A stretch of DNA of 61,244 nucleotides from Pleurotus djamor (GCA_029747585.1 JAPEVF010000041.1:1-61244); one strand, 5' to 3'. Shown: positions 19,582 to 31,403, numbered from the stretch's first letter. Made by a program: numbers and translations. The notes: generated by a model from the letters alone, not told the origin.

Positions 19582-21715
19582 ATGTCTTCTACCGCCACCA
19601 CGACCACTCCTCCCACACAACTAAAGCGACGCCATCCAAAACGTCGCATGTCCATAAATATTCCAACATATTCTATTCGCCAGTTCCCTCCTTCGACCTC
19701 AGCCAAGCTTCAGGTTTGCCAGCCTCTGCCGCCATCGCTGGATGCCCTAGANCTATCNACNGCGTCTCCAACGCAAACCCTTGCGTCTGTTCGATTCGTT
19801 GTGCTTTCCTACTTGGCAGACTTGGAGCAGCGTCTATCCGACTTTTTCTTCTCGGATTTCGAGCTTCCTGACCTCGACCAGATAGGACCAGATCATTGTT
19901 TGGATAATTTACGGCTGAAGGGCGAGGAAAAGCTCGACGAGGCGCGTACATGGGCGCGGGAGGCTCTAGAGATGCTCAGTCATATTCGAACCGAAGTAAC
20001 GTCCCACCTCCCGGAATTTACCCAGCCTTTCGATCTGAGCAATACAGCTGGCGCGGCGATGGAGTCTTTTGTCAAGGATGTGAAGGCGCAACTNCAAATG
20101 CACCTCCCCGGCCTTCACGTCTCNGACGTTCCATTCTCTACACACCTTCCTGACATGCCGCGAATGAACCTGCCAGAGTTCGCCAATGACCTGCGTTCAC
20201 GGTTGTCCGATATCGGAAGTCCACTAGATTACCTCCCCCAACTCGCCGAGAACCTGAATAACCTCCATGCACATCTCTCATCCGACGTNCCTTATTCGGC
20301 TGTGCCATCCTTCTCGGACATGTTTAATACGCTGTCTACGATCTCCGCAGATGTCCTGGCCATTTCCTGCGACTTGCCTGACGCTCTTACTCCCTCGATC
20401 ACTGTTTCAGAAATGATGCACGAGGGCGAGGAGATGTTGGAGCGAGCTGCCAACGATGTGCGTGAGGTCGCCCGTGCGATCCAGCATTCGCTAGAAGGCA
20501 TGAAGTTGATCACCTACACTGATTTGCCGGAGAGATGGAAGAATAACCCATTCGTTAGACAAGGCTATCGGTAGGTCCCTTGCACGTTCTTCGCCCAACT
20601 TTGGTGGCATTGGTTGATATGATTGCTTGGTTCAGGTTNATCCCTCTAGAACGTTGGCCACTCATTCTGATGTCCCTCTTCGCGTTCCATAACGAGACTC
20701 GTAAGTTCCGGCTCCTTGTTAGCTCTNCTAGCNCACTGTCTAACTTGCCTCTTTTTGTTCTTGTTACAAACGTGCTTCAGTCAACATTCACACACACCTC
20801 ATACCCTTTCTCCTTTGGGCGAAGCACCTATTCTATACCCTAGTCCCTAGCTTGCCTTCCTTTTCCCTCAGCCCTCTTCCATTCGCCTCTTACTTCATCA
20901 CCCANCCTACTCACTCACACCCACCTTTCATCTCGGATACGCCGGAGCTACTGTTTACGGCATTCGCGTTGCTATGTCTNTTTTCTAGCGCCGTNTGGCA
21001 TACGATGTCTGGATGNGCACANCATGCTAGCATGGANTTNTGNGCGAGGGTTGACTATGTCGGGATCGGATGGTGAGTTTCNCCGNTNNTCAATAGTNGN
21101 TCTCTCCTGATCACTGCGATTACAGGTTGATCAGCGCCAGCGTCGGCACCGTGGTCTACTACGGGTTCGGCGACTGTCACCCAACTATGCGTAATGTGTT
21201 CCTCGCGTGTTGCTTCCTAACTGGCCTCGCCGGAAACATATGTCCGTTCATGAAGTGGTTTAATGAATACAAGTACCGCGTGAGTTTTGCCTTTGGTCGN
21301 CTCACCTACTTNATCTCANTCTNNNGTGTCNTNTAGTCGTGGCGAATCTTGTTCTTCCTGTCNATGGCTTTNTCGGCNATCGCTCCTNTNGCAACGCTTG
21401 CTACGCTGTACTCGACNANGGANATGTTCAACTTTATCTGTANGTTCTNNTTATCACCACTGCGTCATTGCTTCCTTATTGACATGATCTGGATTTTAAG
21501 CTCCCATCGCGCCTTCCCTTCTATCGTATATAATTGGGTTGATCTTCTATGCGACCCACATACCGGAACGATGGCTTCCGGAAAGGATTGCGACGAAGCT
21601 GGATTTGGTNGGTGGGGGATCACATTGTATTTGGCATTGCTTCATTGTGTTGGCTGTGAGTCAACATAAAGAAGCGATGAGGATGATGAAGGACGGGATA
21701 GAGTGCCGGATATGA
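19582..21715 (+). CDS. PAQR/Izh-family seven-transmembrane protein
   Basis: Exon 1 (19582 to about 20570) encodes a long soluble N-terminal extension of roughly 300 residues, with helical segments, ending at ERWKNNPFVRQGYR. Later exons give the PAQR core: PLERWPLILMSLFAFHNET, TVNIHTHLIPFLLW, a helix ending WHTMSGC with the Zn-binding His, ARVDYVGIGWLISASVGTVV, CPFMKWFNEYKYR, and a final exon with YATHIPERWLPER and the C-terminal SHCIWHC motif, the other two Zn ligands. PAQR proteins include adiponectin receptors and yeast Izh1-4, linked to ceramidase activity, sterol and zinc homeostasis. The long N-terminal domain recalls Izh3. Many N calls obscure the middle exons, and the stop is placed after IECRI at 21715. 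Confidence 0.85.
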
Positions 21716-22388
21716 TTATGATAGAAGTGGAGATGTTACGATTTTTACGCGGATAGGTATCGGAGTAACTTCGCCCCCACAGTCGTCGGAGGCGGTTGCC
21801 AACGAACGATGGCATCGATGGTCAACCTCAACGAACTTACATTCAAATCTAGAACTAGAAACGAACTAAACACAAAAATCAATTGAACATGACATTTTAG
21901 GACTACCACAGAGGTTCCCGAAGCTGGCCTCTTAGAATGTGTCNTNCGATTTGAATGCCGCTTTCAGCATATCGACGAGTTTGGACACATTTGAGCTGGT
22001 CCGTCCCTGCGTGATTGATGTTAGCTCACCACAGCGAAGACCAGAGCCTACTTACAACGATGTCGTGTATGAAGAGCGTTATCAACGGTGAAAATTACTA
22101 GGTTAGCTAGGCAGTTTGAAACATAGTCATGTAACAGAACAGTGTATAATGAATGTACCCTAGAGTAGGGCTGCTACTACGCACTTTTCGTTGACACGAA
22201 GGTCAGTTATTGCCTTGCATTTTCGTAGATTCTGAATTGTACAACATAATTAAATTGTCAACGGGGGCTATGAACTACAGAAGNATGTAAAGTGTTTAAA
22301 AGTCCGAATACGAAAGGAAAGCAGAGAAGAATTAAAAGNCATCATACAGGCCTGTATGTGAAGAGTCCGATAGTTGCTCNAATAACGC
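21716..22388. other. Intergenic region with unresolved minus-strand exon-like pieces
   Basis: On the minus strand, about 21945-22015 reads RTSSNVSKLVDMLKAAFKS up to a stop, preceded by an acceptor-like site. A segment at about 22058-22090 could be the exon before it. I could not build a continuous frame or name a family, so this may be a small gene or chance. Confidence 0.2.
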
Positions 22389-23520
22389 TTACTGGGTCCA
22401 GATTTGGTTGGTGTTTCCATCGGTACATTGCCAAGTTTGCAACTGGTTACTGTTCGCAAGGTTGCCGTTGGTCAAGTCNAGGCATTGGCCCTTTCCTTCA
22501 ACAGCGACGCGGAGATCACCAGTGTAATACCATTGCTGAGCGGGGAGGTTATCGAAGCAAGTCCAAATCTTCATGCCAATGCCATTTGCGGGAGCTAAAT
22601 GNCCGTTNATCAGGAANAGTAGAATGGAAAGTTAGATGTGTACTGACCTGAACCTGCATCCAAGCAGAAGTTGGTGCCAGCGAGTTGNACTTTNGTGCTA
22701 CCACTTTGGACGACCCAGTTTTGTGCACCGGTGCCATTGCAGTCGTAACTGTGAGGTGAGATAAGGGNGTCAGAAAGATGGNTGATGNCTTGAAAGAATN
22801 ACAGACGGACATTTGGACAGGAGTNCCATTAGCGACGACACCGCCCCGAACGTCAACACACTTGCTCTTGTTACCGTTGGGGTGCAACTGNATGAAGGGC
22901 TTAGGGGTCGAAGTGGGAGGAGGCATAGTCGTAGATGAAGGTGGCGCCGACGAAGGGGGTGCGCTCGAGGTCGGGCCAGACGAACCAAGTGTCCAAACCT
23001 GATTGGAGTTGTTGTCGCCGCATTGCCAGGTTTGCACGAAAGCTCCGTTGGTGACGCTGCCCTTGGCATCATCGAGACAAAGGCCTAAGAGGATTGAATG
23101 AGTGTCTGNTGCANNCNGNCGTGAGCAAGTANGATNGCGTTACCTTGGCCCTCAAGCGCGATGCGGTCATCTTGGGTAAGGAACCATTGTTGAGCGGGGA
23201 GGTTGGCATAACATTGGTANATCTTCATGCCGATGCCATTACCAGGCTCTGAAGGGAGGAGTTAGAATAACATTATCGCGTAGCCAACAAGTACACCTAC
23301 TGGAACCAGCATCAAGGCAGAAGTTGGTGCCTGCAAGTTGCACCTTCGTGCTTCCGGGCTGTACCGACCACTTCTGCGCGCCAGTTCCGTTGCAATCGTA
23401 ACTGGAGATCATTTGACAATGAGACGATCATGGTAACACGGGGAACAACTTACATTTGGACAGGGGTGTCGTTGGCTACGACACCACCTTTGACACTAGC
23501 GACCGCCGTTGGCGCTTAGG
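22389..23520 (-). pseudogene. Ricin-B-type (beta-trefoil) lectin-like gene lacking its 5' end
   Basis: Minus-strand exons encode two tandem beta-trefoil lectin domains. Each has the repeating pattern KGGVVANDTPVQ / YDCNGTGAQKW / GTNFCLDAG / NLPAQQW / QTWQC...NQVW. They are joined by a Ser/Pro/Thr linker of about 30 residues (SAPPSSAPPSSTT and on). The second domain ends with DGNTNQIWTQ and a stop at 22389. These domains bind galactose-type sugars and commonly sit on secreted fungal proteins; no catalytic toxin chain is present. The first domain begins part-way in: an in-frame stop lies just upstream near 23517, and no signal peptide or initial strand is found before it. The gene is therefore either 5'-truncated, probably by rearrangement, or has a distant first exon that I cannot see. 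Confidence 0.7.
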
Positions 23521-25310
23521 GTACCTTGCTTGCGACGGCCCCATACGATCCCCATTTGCGCTGGAGATTTTTCGAAAAANTGTTTTCAGTATATTGATGA
23601 AAACCGCTGTAATACTGACGGCCAATAATATAATAACCTAGCGGCATCATCTACACATGAGGGACTCGTGAGTTGTGAGCACTGAGGTCTTTCATGATGA
23701 CATCCAAAACATCGCCATGTTGACGGACTTCCTTTTTATATTCACAAATACCCGCAGTCAAACTGAGCGATGTACAGGTAAACCTCGTCAGAATTTGTTT
23801 GCCAATTGCGTGGCCAGCGTATTCCGAATAGCCAGAGTGGTGTCACACAAATTTAGCTCGTTAGCTATGCTGCCGCTGGTTAACCGCACACCTGCGATGA
23901 CTCGGAGGTTCTTCCGCTTGACACCCTCCCTTGAATAGGCCATTCAATGCCTTATCATCCCTCGTTGTCAGAGCAGTCACCCCTGCAGATTCCTACTCGG
24001 TTTGGTTGTCTGGCGCGTCGACTCAGGAGAAGCGGGTTGTTGGACGACCAGTCTTTGATTCATTGTCAACCGGTCAAGCACAGGGCGTTGCGCATCCACT
24101 GTTGTTGGGAGTTGAATTTGCAAGTCAGCCCACGAAAAGGGAGAGGCAGCTGAGACGACACTGAAGGGACAGAGAGGGGGAAGAGCGCGTGACACGGAGA
24201 TTAAGAATATTAGAACCGAAGACAGTTCCCACACGTACTATATATGGGTTTTTTGGGTAGGGGGGGACCTTGCAAGCAAGGTAATGTAGAAGGACTCACA
24301 AGAAAGTTTTTCCGAAGTCGAAGAAAAGAAAGGTCAAGCGGAACACGAAAGACGGGAACTGTAGTTGTCTGTCGTTCTGCAAAGGGGAAGGGGGAGAGAG
24401 TCCAAGCAATTCAAGGATTCGGTTTTCGGCGACTTGAAAATTTCGAGGGATCTTCAACGGATGTACAGTGGTTGTAACGAGTTACGCCTATGGTTTCATG
24501 GAGGTTTTTGTTGTTGAGTTTTTCCGGAGAAAGGGTTTATCCCCCCACTCTGTGTGCGAGGATCCGAAGAGCGAAGAGAGAGATCATCTTGATGTAAGGA
24601 CGTTTTTCAGTATGTCAGAAAGAGAATTTCTAAATCGATGTGATGTTGTCGAATGACGAGGCCTTGAGCGTGTACATGAGGCCTTACAGACCCCGAGGGG
24701 CGACACACTCCTCACGCTTGACCGAGTATGAGGAAGTTTCCAAATTCCAATGTTCAAGCGAGCGGCGAGATGATAGAAACCCGAGGTGTGTGTCCTCGGT
24801 TTGGAAGTTAACCGCAAAGCACTAATAGAGTAGGATGTGCCTTGGAGTCTGTAAAGCGGGTACTTTAGAGCCAGGGGTCAAGGCGAAATCTCCTGAGTTA
24901 AGAGCACATACATCCTACCGAGGTGTGTCCGAGTCGAGGATGGGGGGTTTCATGAGGAAAACGTGGTCCCCCAGAAAGATGGGGTTGAACAGCAATGAAC
25001 CGATGAGCGATGTCGTTACGAGTTCAAATTAATTGCCTCCGGGGTGGTCGCGTGTTGGGCCCCTGGATACGGAAAGCAAAAGGCGCCCGTTGGAAAGGGA
25101 CACTTGGGGAGGGCGCTTGTTGTGGTTGGGCTCCGTGCAACCACAGTGACTCTGTTGCGTGGACTTGTTCAGAAATCCAATTTCGCCCGTGCCTGGACTT
25201 CAAGTAGGGCTCTCAGACTCTTCTACCCAAGCGGTAAAATCTTGTAACCTTCTCTGAGACTTATCAATCTGATATGCTTAATTTCCACTAGTGTAGATCA
25301 CGTACTTGCC
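23521..25310. other. 1.8 kb region without a recognised gene
   Basis: Short open frames occur on both strands with no domain or coherent splice pattern. A minus-strand frame at 23977-24234 begins with a hydrophobic stretch, but it does not join to the lectin domains. The sequence is not simple repeat and not an obvious transposon. Confidence 0.45.
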
Positions 25311-26678
25311 ATGATACATCCTGTGTCTTCATTACCTCCGGAGCTTCTCCATCTAATCTTCCACTATGTCCAAGGATCTACACCATACACTCGTCGCATT
25401 AACCTCCTCCCCGAAATAACATTCTCCCAAGTCTCCAAATCATGGAGACACCACGCTCTCTCCAATGCAACTCTCTGGAAATCCATCATCGTGGATTCAC
25501 CTCAATCGCCCTCTCTCTTGAAACTCTACTTGCGCAGATCAGGCGACTGTCTTCTCACCATAAACTTGGATATCTACTGTCTCGACAAGTCCGCATCTTC
25601 GCCACAGCAGATTGCCAGTTTCCTGGATGATGTTATGGAGGCGATTACGCCTCATATACATCGCATCCAGAGTTTGAGTGTAGGAACACGCTATGGCGCG
25701 ACTATGGAACATATATTAGCCTTTCTCGAAGGCAAAACTGCCGATAACCTCAAAAGCTTGGCTTTGGACGCTCATATGGGTCTCGCGGAGATAGATGGGG
25801 ATGACACGCCGCCGCTCAAGCCGTTCCCCTTCCATGTCCCAGTGCTACGCAAGTTCAAGATGGCCAACCTTGCAAGGGAGTGGCCGTCGATAACTCAACT
25901 CGACACACTCCAGTTGTTGTTCCCTGGAAGTAACATCCACTCCATCCTGATTTCTACACCCGTTCTTCATTCGGTCTGCACCTCGGCTCAGATGCTCACG
26001 GTTTTGACAATCGATGTGTCAGCTATACATGATGTTGGATTGAATACCATCGAAATGCCTTCGCTGCGATGCTTGCGCGTCATTGGGACGGGCGACCATG
26101 ACCACCGGCTGTTATGGGCATTCGACGCGCCCTCGTTGGAAGCACTCTGGCTAGAACTCGGGTTATCCTTCCTCCCCCAACCCATCGCTCCAGCAAGCGA
26201 GAAACCTAAATTCCCTTCAGTCCGCTACCTGACCGTGCAAACTACCGAATTACCCAAGCGTATCCAGATAGCGCGGCATTTCCCTAATGTCACTCATATC
26301 CATTTCTCGTTTTGCTGGGATATCAAGAAGGCTTTGGATTCGCTGCTGGACCACACGTATGATGACGATCCCTTCGCTTTTATGGAGGGTCGCAAGACAC
26401 TACAGTATCCCAGCCTCACGACCGTCGCGCTTCGAAGCGTTCATGACAGATACTCGAAGGCGGCCGAAGCCTTGTATAACACCAGCCTGGCGTTTAGCTC
26501 TGCATCCAATGAACGACTTCGCTTTCTGACCTGTAAGGACGCATATGAGAAACTCCTCACTAAACTCAAGCCTGGGTGGAGATCCGTTTGCGACTTAGAC
26601 ATTCTTACCGAAGAGAACTATCGGGATCCATGGTGGAAGATAGTGAACGACGAGTGGAGAGAAAAGGTATTCCGTTGA
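25311..26678 (+). CDS. F-box-like protein
   Basis: An intronless gene of 455 residues. The N-terminus (about residues 5-60) is an F-box: LPPELLHLIFHYV, then FSQVSKSWRHHALSNATLW. The rest has scattered Leu-rich segments of the irregular repeat type seen in the large F-box families of Agaricomycetes. F-box proteins bind Skp1 and recruit substrates to SCF ubiquitin ligases; the substrate here is unknown. The ATG at 25311 sits just before the F-box, which supports it as the start. These families expand rapidly in mushrooms, so the specific role may be lineage-restricted. It converges on the small peptide-precursor gene. Confidence 0.88.
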   Translation: MIHPVSSLPPELLHLIFHYVQGSTPYTRRINLLPEITFSQVSKSWRHHALSNATLWKSIIVDSPQSPSLLKLYLRRSGDCLLTINLDIYCLDKSASSPQQIASFLDDVMEAITPHIHRIQSLSVGTRYGATMEHILAFLEGKTADNLKSLALDAHMGLAEIDGDDTPPLKPFPFHVPVLRKFKMANLAREWPSITQLDTLQLLFPGSNIHSILISTPVLHSVCTSAQMLTVLTIDVSAIHDVGLNTIEMPSLRCLRVIGTGDHDHRLLWAFDAPSLEALWLELGLSFLPQPIAPASEKPKFPSVRYLTVQTTELPKRIQIARHFPNVTHIHFSFCWDIKKALDSLLDHTYDDDPFAFMEGRKTLQYPSLTTVALRSVHDRYSKAAEALYNTSLAFSSASNERLRFLTCKDAYEKLLTKLKPGWRSVCDLDILTEENYRDPWWKIVNDEWREKVFR

Positions 26679-27148
26679 GATAGAGAAAGCTTAGATAAAG
26701 ATACAGAGGTGTCTAATAACGTAGACTAAAGGAGACAGACAGACAGACAAACGACAACTTCGAGCTATATCGATACACTAGGAGCGGTAAAATAATAATG
26801 CGATAGGAAAGTCCTCATTGGTGGGAAATGCGGGAAGGAGTGGCGGGTAGAAGAGGTGCTAGGATGGAAGCACTCCTCAGTTGGAGTCTAGATGCCAGAG
26901 CCAGAAGGAAGGCGCGACTGGCGCGTCTAAAGGCCGCGCTGGCCTCGTAAGAGGCCCAAAGGCCATCTTCGGTGGAGAATTCGAACTATGTGCAACCCGG
27001 ATAAAAGGTTTTAGTGTATGGGGATTTCGCGGGTGTGGTTGGTATGAAGGGTGATGTGACGCAATTATGTTGGTGTGGAAGGTAGACGATGCGATGCGGA
27101 GAGAGGTGGGATGGTTTGGGTTTGGTGGGGTTGCATCGGGTTGGTGAT
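26679..27148. other. Intergenic 3' flanks of convergent genes
   Basis: Contains a short GACA simple repeat at about 26734-26750. No gene seen. Confidence 0.5.
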
Positions 27149-27475
27149 TTAGATGCAGCCGTATCGGCAGAAAGGCTCGGGGGCGGGCTCAGCCTCAGGA
27201 GCGGCCTCTCGGGCGACAGCCTCAACAGCGATTGGCTCACGGCGAGCGGGGTTGGGCTATCGAAACATTTCAGTCAGGAATTGCCACCTTTAAATCGTGA
27301 AGGGGTACTTACAGGAGCTCTGGCCTCAACATCGAGGGGAGGGATGATTGGGGCAGCAGTGGCAACCATGGCGACTAAGGAGAAAATTGCACAGTTAGAA
27401 AACAATCTGTGTATATAAGGAAGAATTTTACTCACAGCAAGCAACAACGCAAGCGAAGAGGGTTTGGAATTGCAT
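27149..27475 (-). CDS. Small secreted peptide precursor with C-terminal FCRYGCI
   Basis: Three small exons joined by two canonical introns encode 69 residues, too short and interrupted to appear as one open frame. Exon 1 begins MQFQTLFACVVAC, and with exon 2 forms a signal peptide ending near VATAAP. A short pro-region containing one dibasic RR follows. The C-terminal exon then reads, after an Arg, EA-AP-EA-EP-AP-EP and ends FCRYGCI. The six consecutive dipeptides, each ending in Ala or Pro, are what a Ste13-type dipeptidyl aminopeptidase trims from yeast alpha-factor precursors, so a mature seven-residue peptide with two Cys is predicted by inference. There is no Cys at position -4, so it is not a CaaX lipopeptide pheromone. 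I do not recognise the family. A TATAAA lies about 124 bp upstream. Confidence 0.7.
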
Positions 27476-27598
27476 GTTTGTTTAGGGGTTGTGAGAGGAG
27501 ATGCAAAGGAGTTGGTTAGGGTGCGAGGCAGGTGGCTCGGAGGCTTGCAAGAGACAATAGGATCTGGGGAACAATAAGGAATGGTCGAGGGCGAGTCA

Positions 27599-27604
27599 TT
27601 TATA
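27599..27604 (-). promoter_or_regulatory. TATA box of the peptide-precursor gene
   Basis: TATAAA on the minus strand, about 124 bp upstream of the start codon at 27475. The spacing is compatible with a short leader and a TATA-driven promoter. Confidence 0.5.
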
Positions 27605-28527
27605 CGGAATGCACGAAGACAAGCTTACACCCCAAAAGGGATGGAGTCGAAAGTAACGTCCGAAACGGGATGTTCGCTTTGTGAGGTGCATTGTAGAGTG
27701 GTCGTTGGGGGAATCCACTTGGAATTGCCTTGCCGGGACGCAAGATACACACGTCAATACCTGCATCTGTTATCCAATTTGGGAGTTAGTTTGTATTGTC
27801 AAGAGGTACGAGGAGGTAAACCCGCGTCGAAAGCCTTCCTAAAGCGGACAAATTTCCCTTTTTAGGAAAGGGTCCTTGTTCTCGATTTGGGGGTCGCAGA
27901 TAGTTGGCAACGTACTCTTGATATCATCGTGAACCCAAGGGAGGTGCAAAGTCCCAGACCAATCTCAGAAAGTCAGCCAATTTTGATGCAGCGGGAGGGG
28001 TAGCAATGCCTAGCCATCAACGAGTTTATTGGGCGCCGACCATCCACGGCAAATCCACGGACCACTCAGTCTGCCTTGAGACCGAGGAGCAGTGATTGAG
28101 TCCACCCGGCATCGTCGGCGTTAGTGCCACCAGATGCTCATCAAGCCCAGCGTAGCAGAAGAGCAGGTACCCATGAGAACGCAGGCCGAGTGATGGGGTA
28201 TTGACAAGAAGTACAAAAACTCACCAGCCTGCGACGACAGTGTTATATACGCATGTTCAGAAAGACAAGGTATCATGGTCGAACAAGACGCGCCAGCGTG
28301 GCGCGCTGGCTGGAGGATCTCGTGACTCTCCGTTGACAACAATTGTCGACGCACTGTGCCCCACAGTGGGTCCATAGTACAAAGTCAGAAAGAGTTGGTA
28401 TCATGGGCAAACCTAAGCAAGAGCGTTGTAGAGGGGATTTCTGGTCCAGCCTCAAGGTTTCCCAGACTTAATGAGCGCAATGGTTGACAAGGAGCTGAAA
28501 ACAACTAGTATCTAAACGGGTCAACAT
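27605..28527. other. Intergenic region
   Basis: No gene recognised. A short perfect palindrome (CCAGCG...CGCTGG) lies near 28290. Minus-strand open frames at 28121-28455 lack any domain. Confidence 0.4.
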
Positions 28528-31203
28528 TCAGGATTTGAGCCTAGGGTAGCGCGAGCTTAGCCAGAATAGCAAAGACAGGTGCGATCGAATTTACTCACTT
28601 CTTCGAGGTACTCTTTTCTGTCCCCAGCTTTTTGCGCGTGACTCCAGGTTTGCCGCACTTCAAGTCTTGTTTTCCAGCCCTTCTCTGTAGTGTTGTTGTT
28701 GATGCAGCGGTGAACGAGGCGATAGAACGTTTAGTTGCGCCACCCCAGCATTTCTGTGACATTGTGATTGATTCGAAATAGTAAGTCATCGCCCAACACA
28801 ATCAGAGGAGCGATGCTTACATGAATGATTTCCAGTTCGGGGCTCTTGTAGATGTTCCAGGTAGGTGTTTCGCCTTTCAGTGAACCTAGTTTTCCTTGGG
28901 CTCCAGCTCGGATGATCGCACCTGCATAGGCACCTATACATCCTTTGAACTCGGCAGACACCGCGTCCACCGTTTGTAGACCCCTTGCACCAAGGTAGGG
29001 AGGAACATAAGCAATGCGATTCGAAGTCTGACTGTCAATTCCCCGCTTGTTGCTAGCCGAGGCAGAGATATCGGCTCGAAGATGGAGTTTGGCCCAAACA
29101 TCCACCTCGACATACGCGCTGGCTGAGGCTACGCCCGACAGCGCAGAGACACCTGGGGGTACATCGTCAGAGTTGAATGTAGCAGGCTAGCAGCCCGAAG
29201 CTCGAGTGCGTACCTAGATGGAGTGACGGAATTAAATGGCTAAGGAGACGTTTATCCTCAGTCACCCGATGAACCTACGGAAGATGCTCACGCGGTGATG
29301 TTGGCTTCCGCAGCGACATTAGCTTCAGCAGAGATCTCGAATGCTTGAAGAACACGACGTATTAGACGAGGGGCATTAGAGAGTTTCCATGGACAAACTC
29401 ACGAGATTCTTCAGCTTGGATGCCCTGAGCTTGGTCCTTGGCTTCAGGGTCCTCTTGAGTGATCTTTCTAGGGTACCAAAATTCCACTTAAGAGGACGTC
29501 AATGGTTGTCAACGAAGAAGTAAAGGAAATGACAGTACATTTGTCACTAACGAAAAAAGAGAACGGTGAGCTAACGGTGAGCTACAAGTTCCTGAACGGA
29601 AATTTTACGGTCAAAAGATCTTACACTTTGTATTTGAGATGGGCGTCGATGAGAACCTCCAAGGACAAGTCGAGATCAGCTTGTGCTTCGAGTCTCACGA
29701 AGGGACCAAGTGTGAGGATCCTAATGTCAGTAGGGGTCAGACAGGGTCAACAGGCAAAGACGCTGGCTCCTTACAGGGGGATCGTTAGCGGCGAGATGGG
29801 GACTTCAGCGACTTTGATGCGATCAGTGGTGAGATGTCCCTGCGAAGCAAGATTGTTGACCACTAAGTAAGCTCTTTATTGGAGCGAAGGGAAAACGAAC
29901 AATGACTGTGGCATCGACTCTGACGTGAGCATCTACGCGTCCATCGAAGACTAGAGGGGGTAGGTAAGCTCGTAGTTTGAGTCAAGTAATTCATTATACG
30001 TACTCGCGTAGACCGCCCAACTGCCAATCTAAACTTCACTATCGGTGGTTAATGTAGCTGGGTCGATGTGTTCACTCACAGTCGGGGGAATGACGGATCC
30101 ATTCGCAGTGAGCCCGAGTTTCACTTGGGCATCAACTTTACCTCCAGCAGAGACTTCGAGGTTGACCGATGCAGTAGACTGACAGCTTGGCGCATGTTGC
30201 TTGTCGAGTTTATATACGGTGGTGTCCTGACCTTTGGTATCCAGATGGATGCTCTTGACTAGTTGTGGATTGATCTTGAAACTCGTCAAGTCTGGTTTAT
30301 AATGAGCGTACACCTTGATTGAGATCGAGGGAGGTTCACCTTTGATCGCTTTGACAACTGCTTTGGCAGCGTGGACGACAGCATTCTTGATAGTGTTGAA
30401 CGCTTTGCGGAACCAATCGAAAAAGCCGTCGCTCTCTCTTTTACGCAGTTGTGATTGAGGTGGGGCTTGGTCGTCGGGCATGACATCTACATCGGGCGCG
30501 TTGACGCCCATGAAAGAGAATGCGACCTCCCCAACCCTGCAGCCTCAAGGTTAAAATGAGAAATAGGAATGGGAGAGAGTGAGGTTACTTGGACACGTCG
30601 GAGAGGGCCCATTGCCCATCGACACGGAGAATATGAACCGTTGGAGGCGCCCCATCGCGCTTCCTGATTTTGTTGGAAACATGTTGAGGGAGAGCTTGGT
30701 CCTCTGCAACTCTGGATTCTGCAATGCGCATGAAAGGCGCACTCGTGCACTATATGAGCATACTTTGAGCCAACAGCTCACTTATGCATAAGCAACACTT
30801 GAACATACACTTTCGGGCAAGCGGACGACCTTATGCTCGGCGCCGCCGCTTTTGAAGAGGTGACTGCAGCCAGCTTCTTCCTGGTTGGCGTCGGAGCATA
30901 CAAGCCGAATTTCTTGATCCAGGCTATGCGGGTCGCAGTCTAGGATGATCCAACCAGCAGCAGGGGTAATATCAGTTATTCCAGCGCCGGTCTGAAGTTG
31001 GATCAATGACAAATCAATGATTAACAAATCTGTGACATGGCAGGAAGTGGAGTAAACACCATTTGAAGGACACCTGAGCTCCCGCTCGATGGTGGCATAT
31101 CGTATGCACATTCCCCATGGAAGCAAGGCTTGGTCCAGTCGTTGGCGGGTTTTGCTAGTAGCAGCGGAGGAAAAAGAAGAGTCACTGCGACCAGGAACTG
31201 CAT
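28528..31203 (-). CDS. Large secreted protein, paralogue A (function unknown)
   Basis: About ten or more small exons. The start at 31203 gives a signal peptide (MQFLVAVTLLFPPLLLA) and the segment KPANDWTKPCFHGECAYDMP. Next exons read ITDITPAAGWIILDCDP and IRLVCSDANQEEAGCSHLF, a Cys-bearing domain, then dibasic KIRKRDG and LRKRESDGFFDWFRKAFN followed by a Lys/Ala-rich amphipathic stretch. The remainder is predicted beta-rich and ends KPGVTRKKLGTEKSTSKK plus a four-residue last exon (stop 28528). From memory this resembles a widespread family of large Agaricomycete secreted proteins (DUF7223-like), which I cannot verify here. It is closely related, exon by exon, to 34937-37573. Function unknown. 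Confidence 0.75.
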
Positions 31204-31255
31204 GGCTTCCAACTCGGACGTTGGGATTGAGATGGAGGTATCAAGAAGGGTTCGC

Positions 31256-31261
31256 TTTATA
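31256..31261 (-). promoter_or_regulatory. TATA box of paralogue A
   Basis: TATAAA on the minus strand, about 53 bp before the start codon at 31203. In paralogue B the same place holds a weaker TTTAAAA next to the same aggagttg flank. Confidence 0.55.
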
Positions 31262-31403
31262 GGAGTTGGTCGCAGCTATTTCGCTTGACATGAATCTTCA
31301 TCTGTTCGCATCCTCTTGCAGAATGTAAAACGAAGGTATCCCGAGCTTCGTGCAATATGACCTAGACATTATACCTGCCGACGATGCGTATCTGAAGAAC
31401 GAA

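Noticed and set aside
23977..24234. Hydrophobic minus-strand N-terminus as the missing signal peptide of the lectin
   Set aside because: Stops intervene and no donor or acceptor pair brings it in phase with the first lectin exon.
27149..27475. Reading the small precursor as a classical basidiomycete CaaX mating pheromone
   Set aside because: The last four residues are YGCI; the required Cys at position -4 is absent, so no farnesylation is expected.
28280..28310. Palindrome near 28290 as an operator or terminator
   Set aside because: The stem is only six base pairs, isolated and unrelated to any gene start or end.
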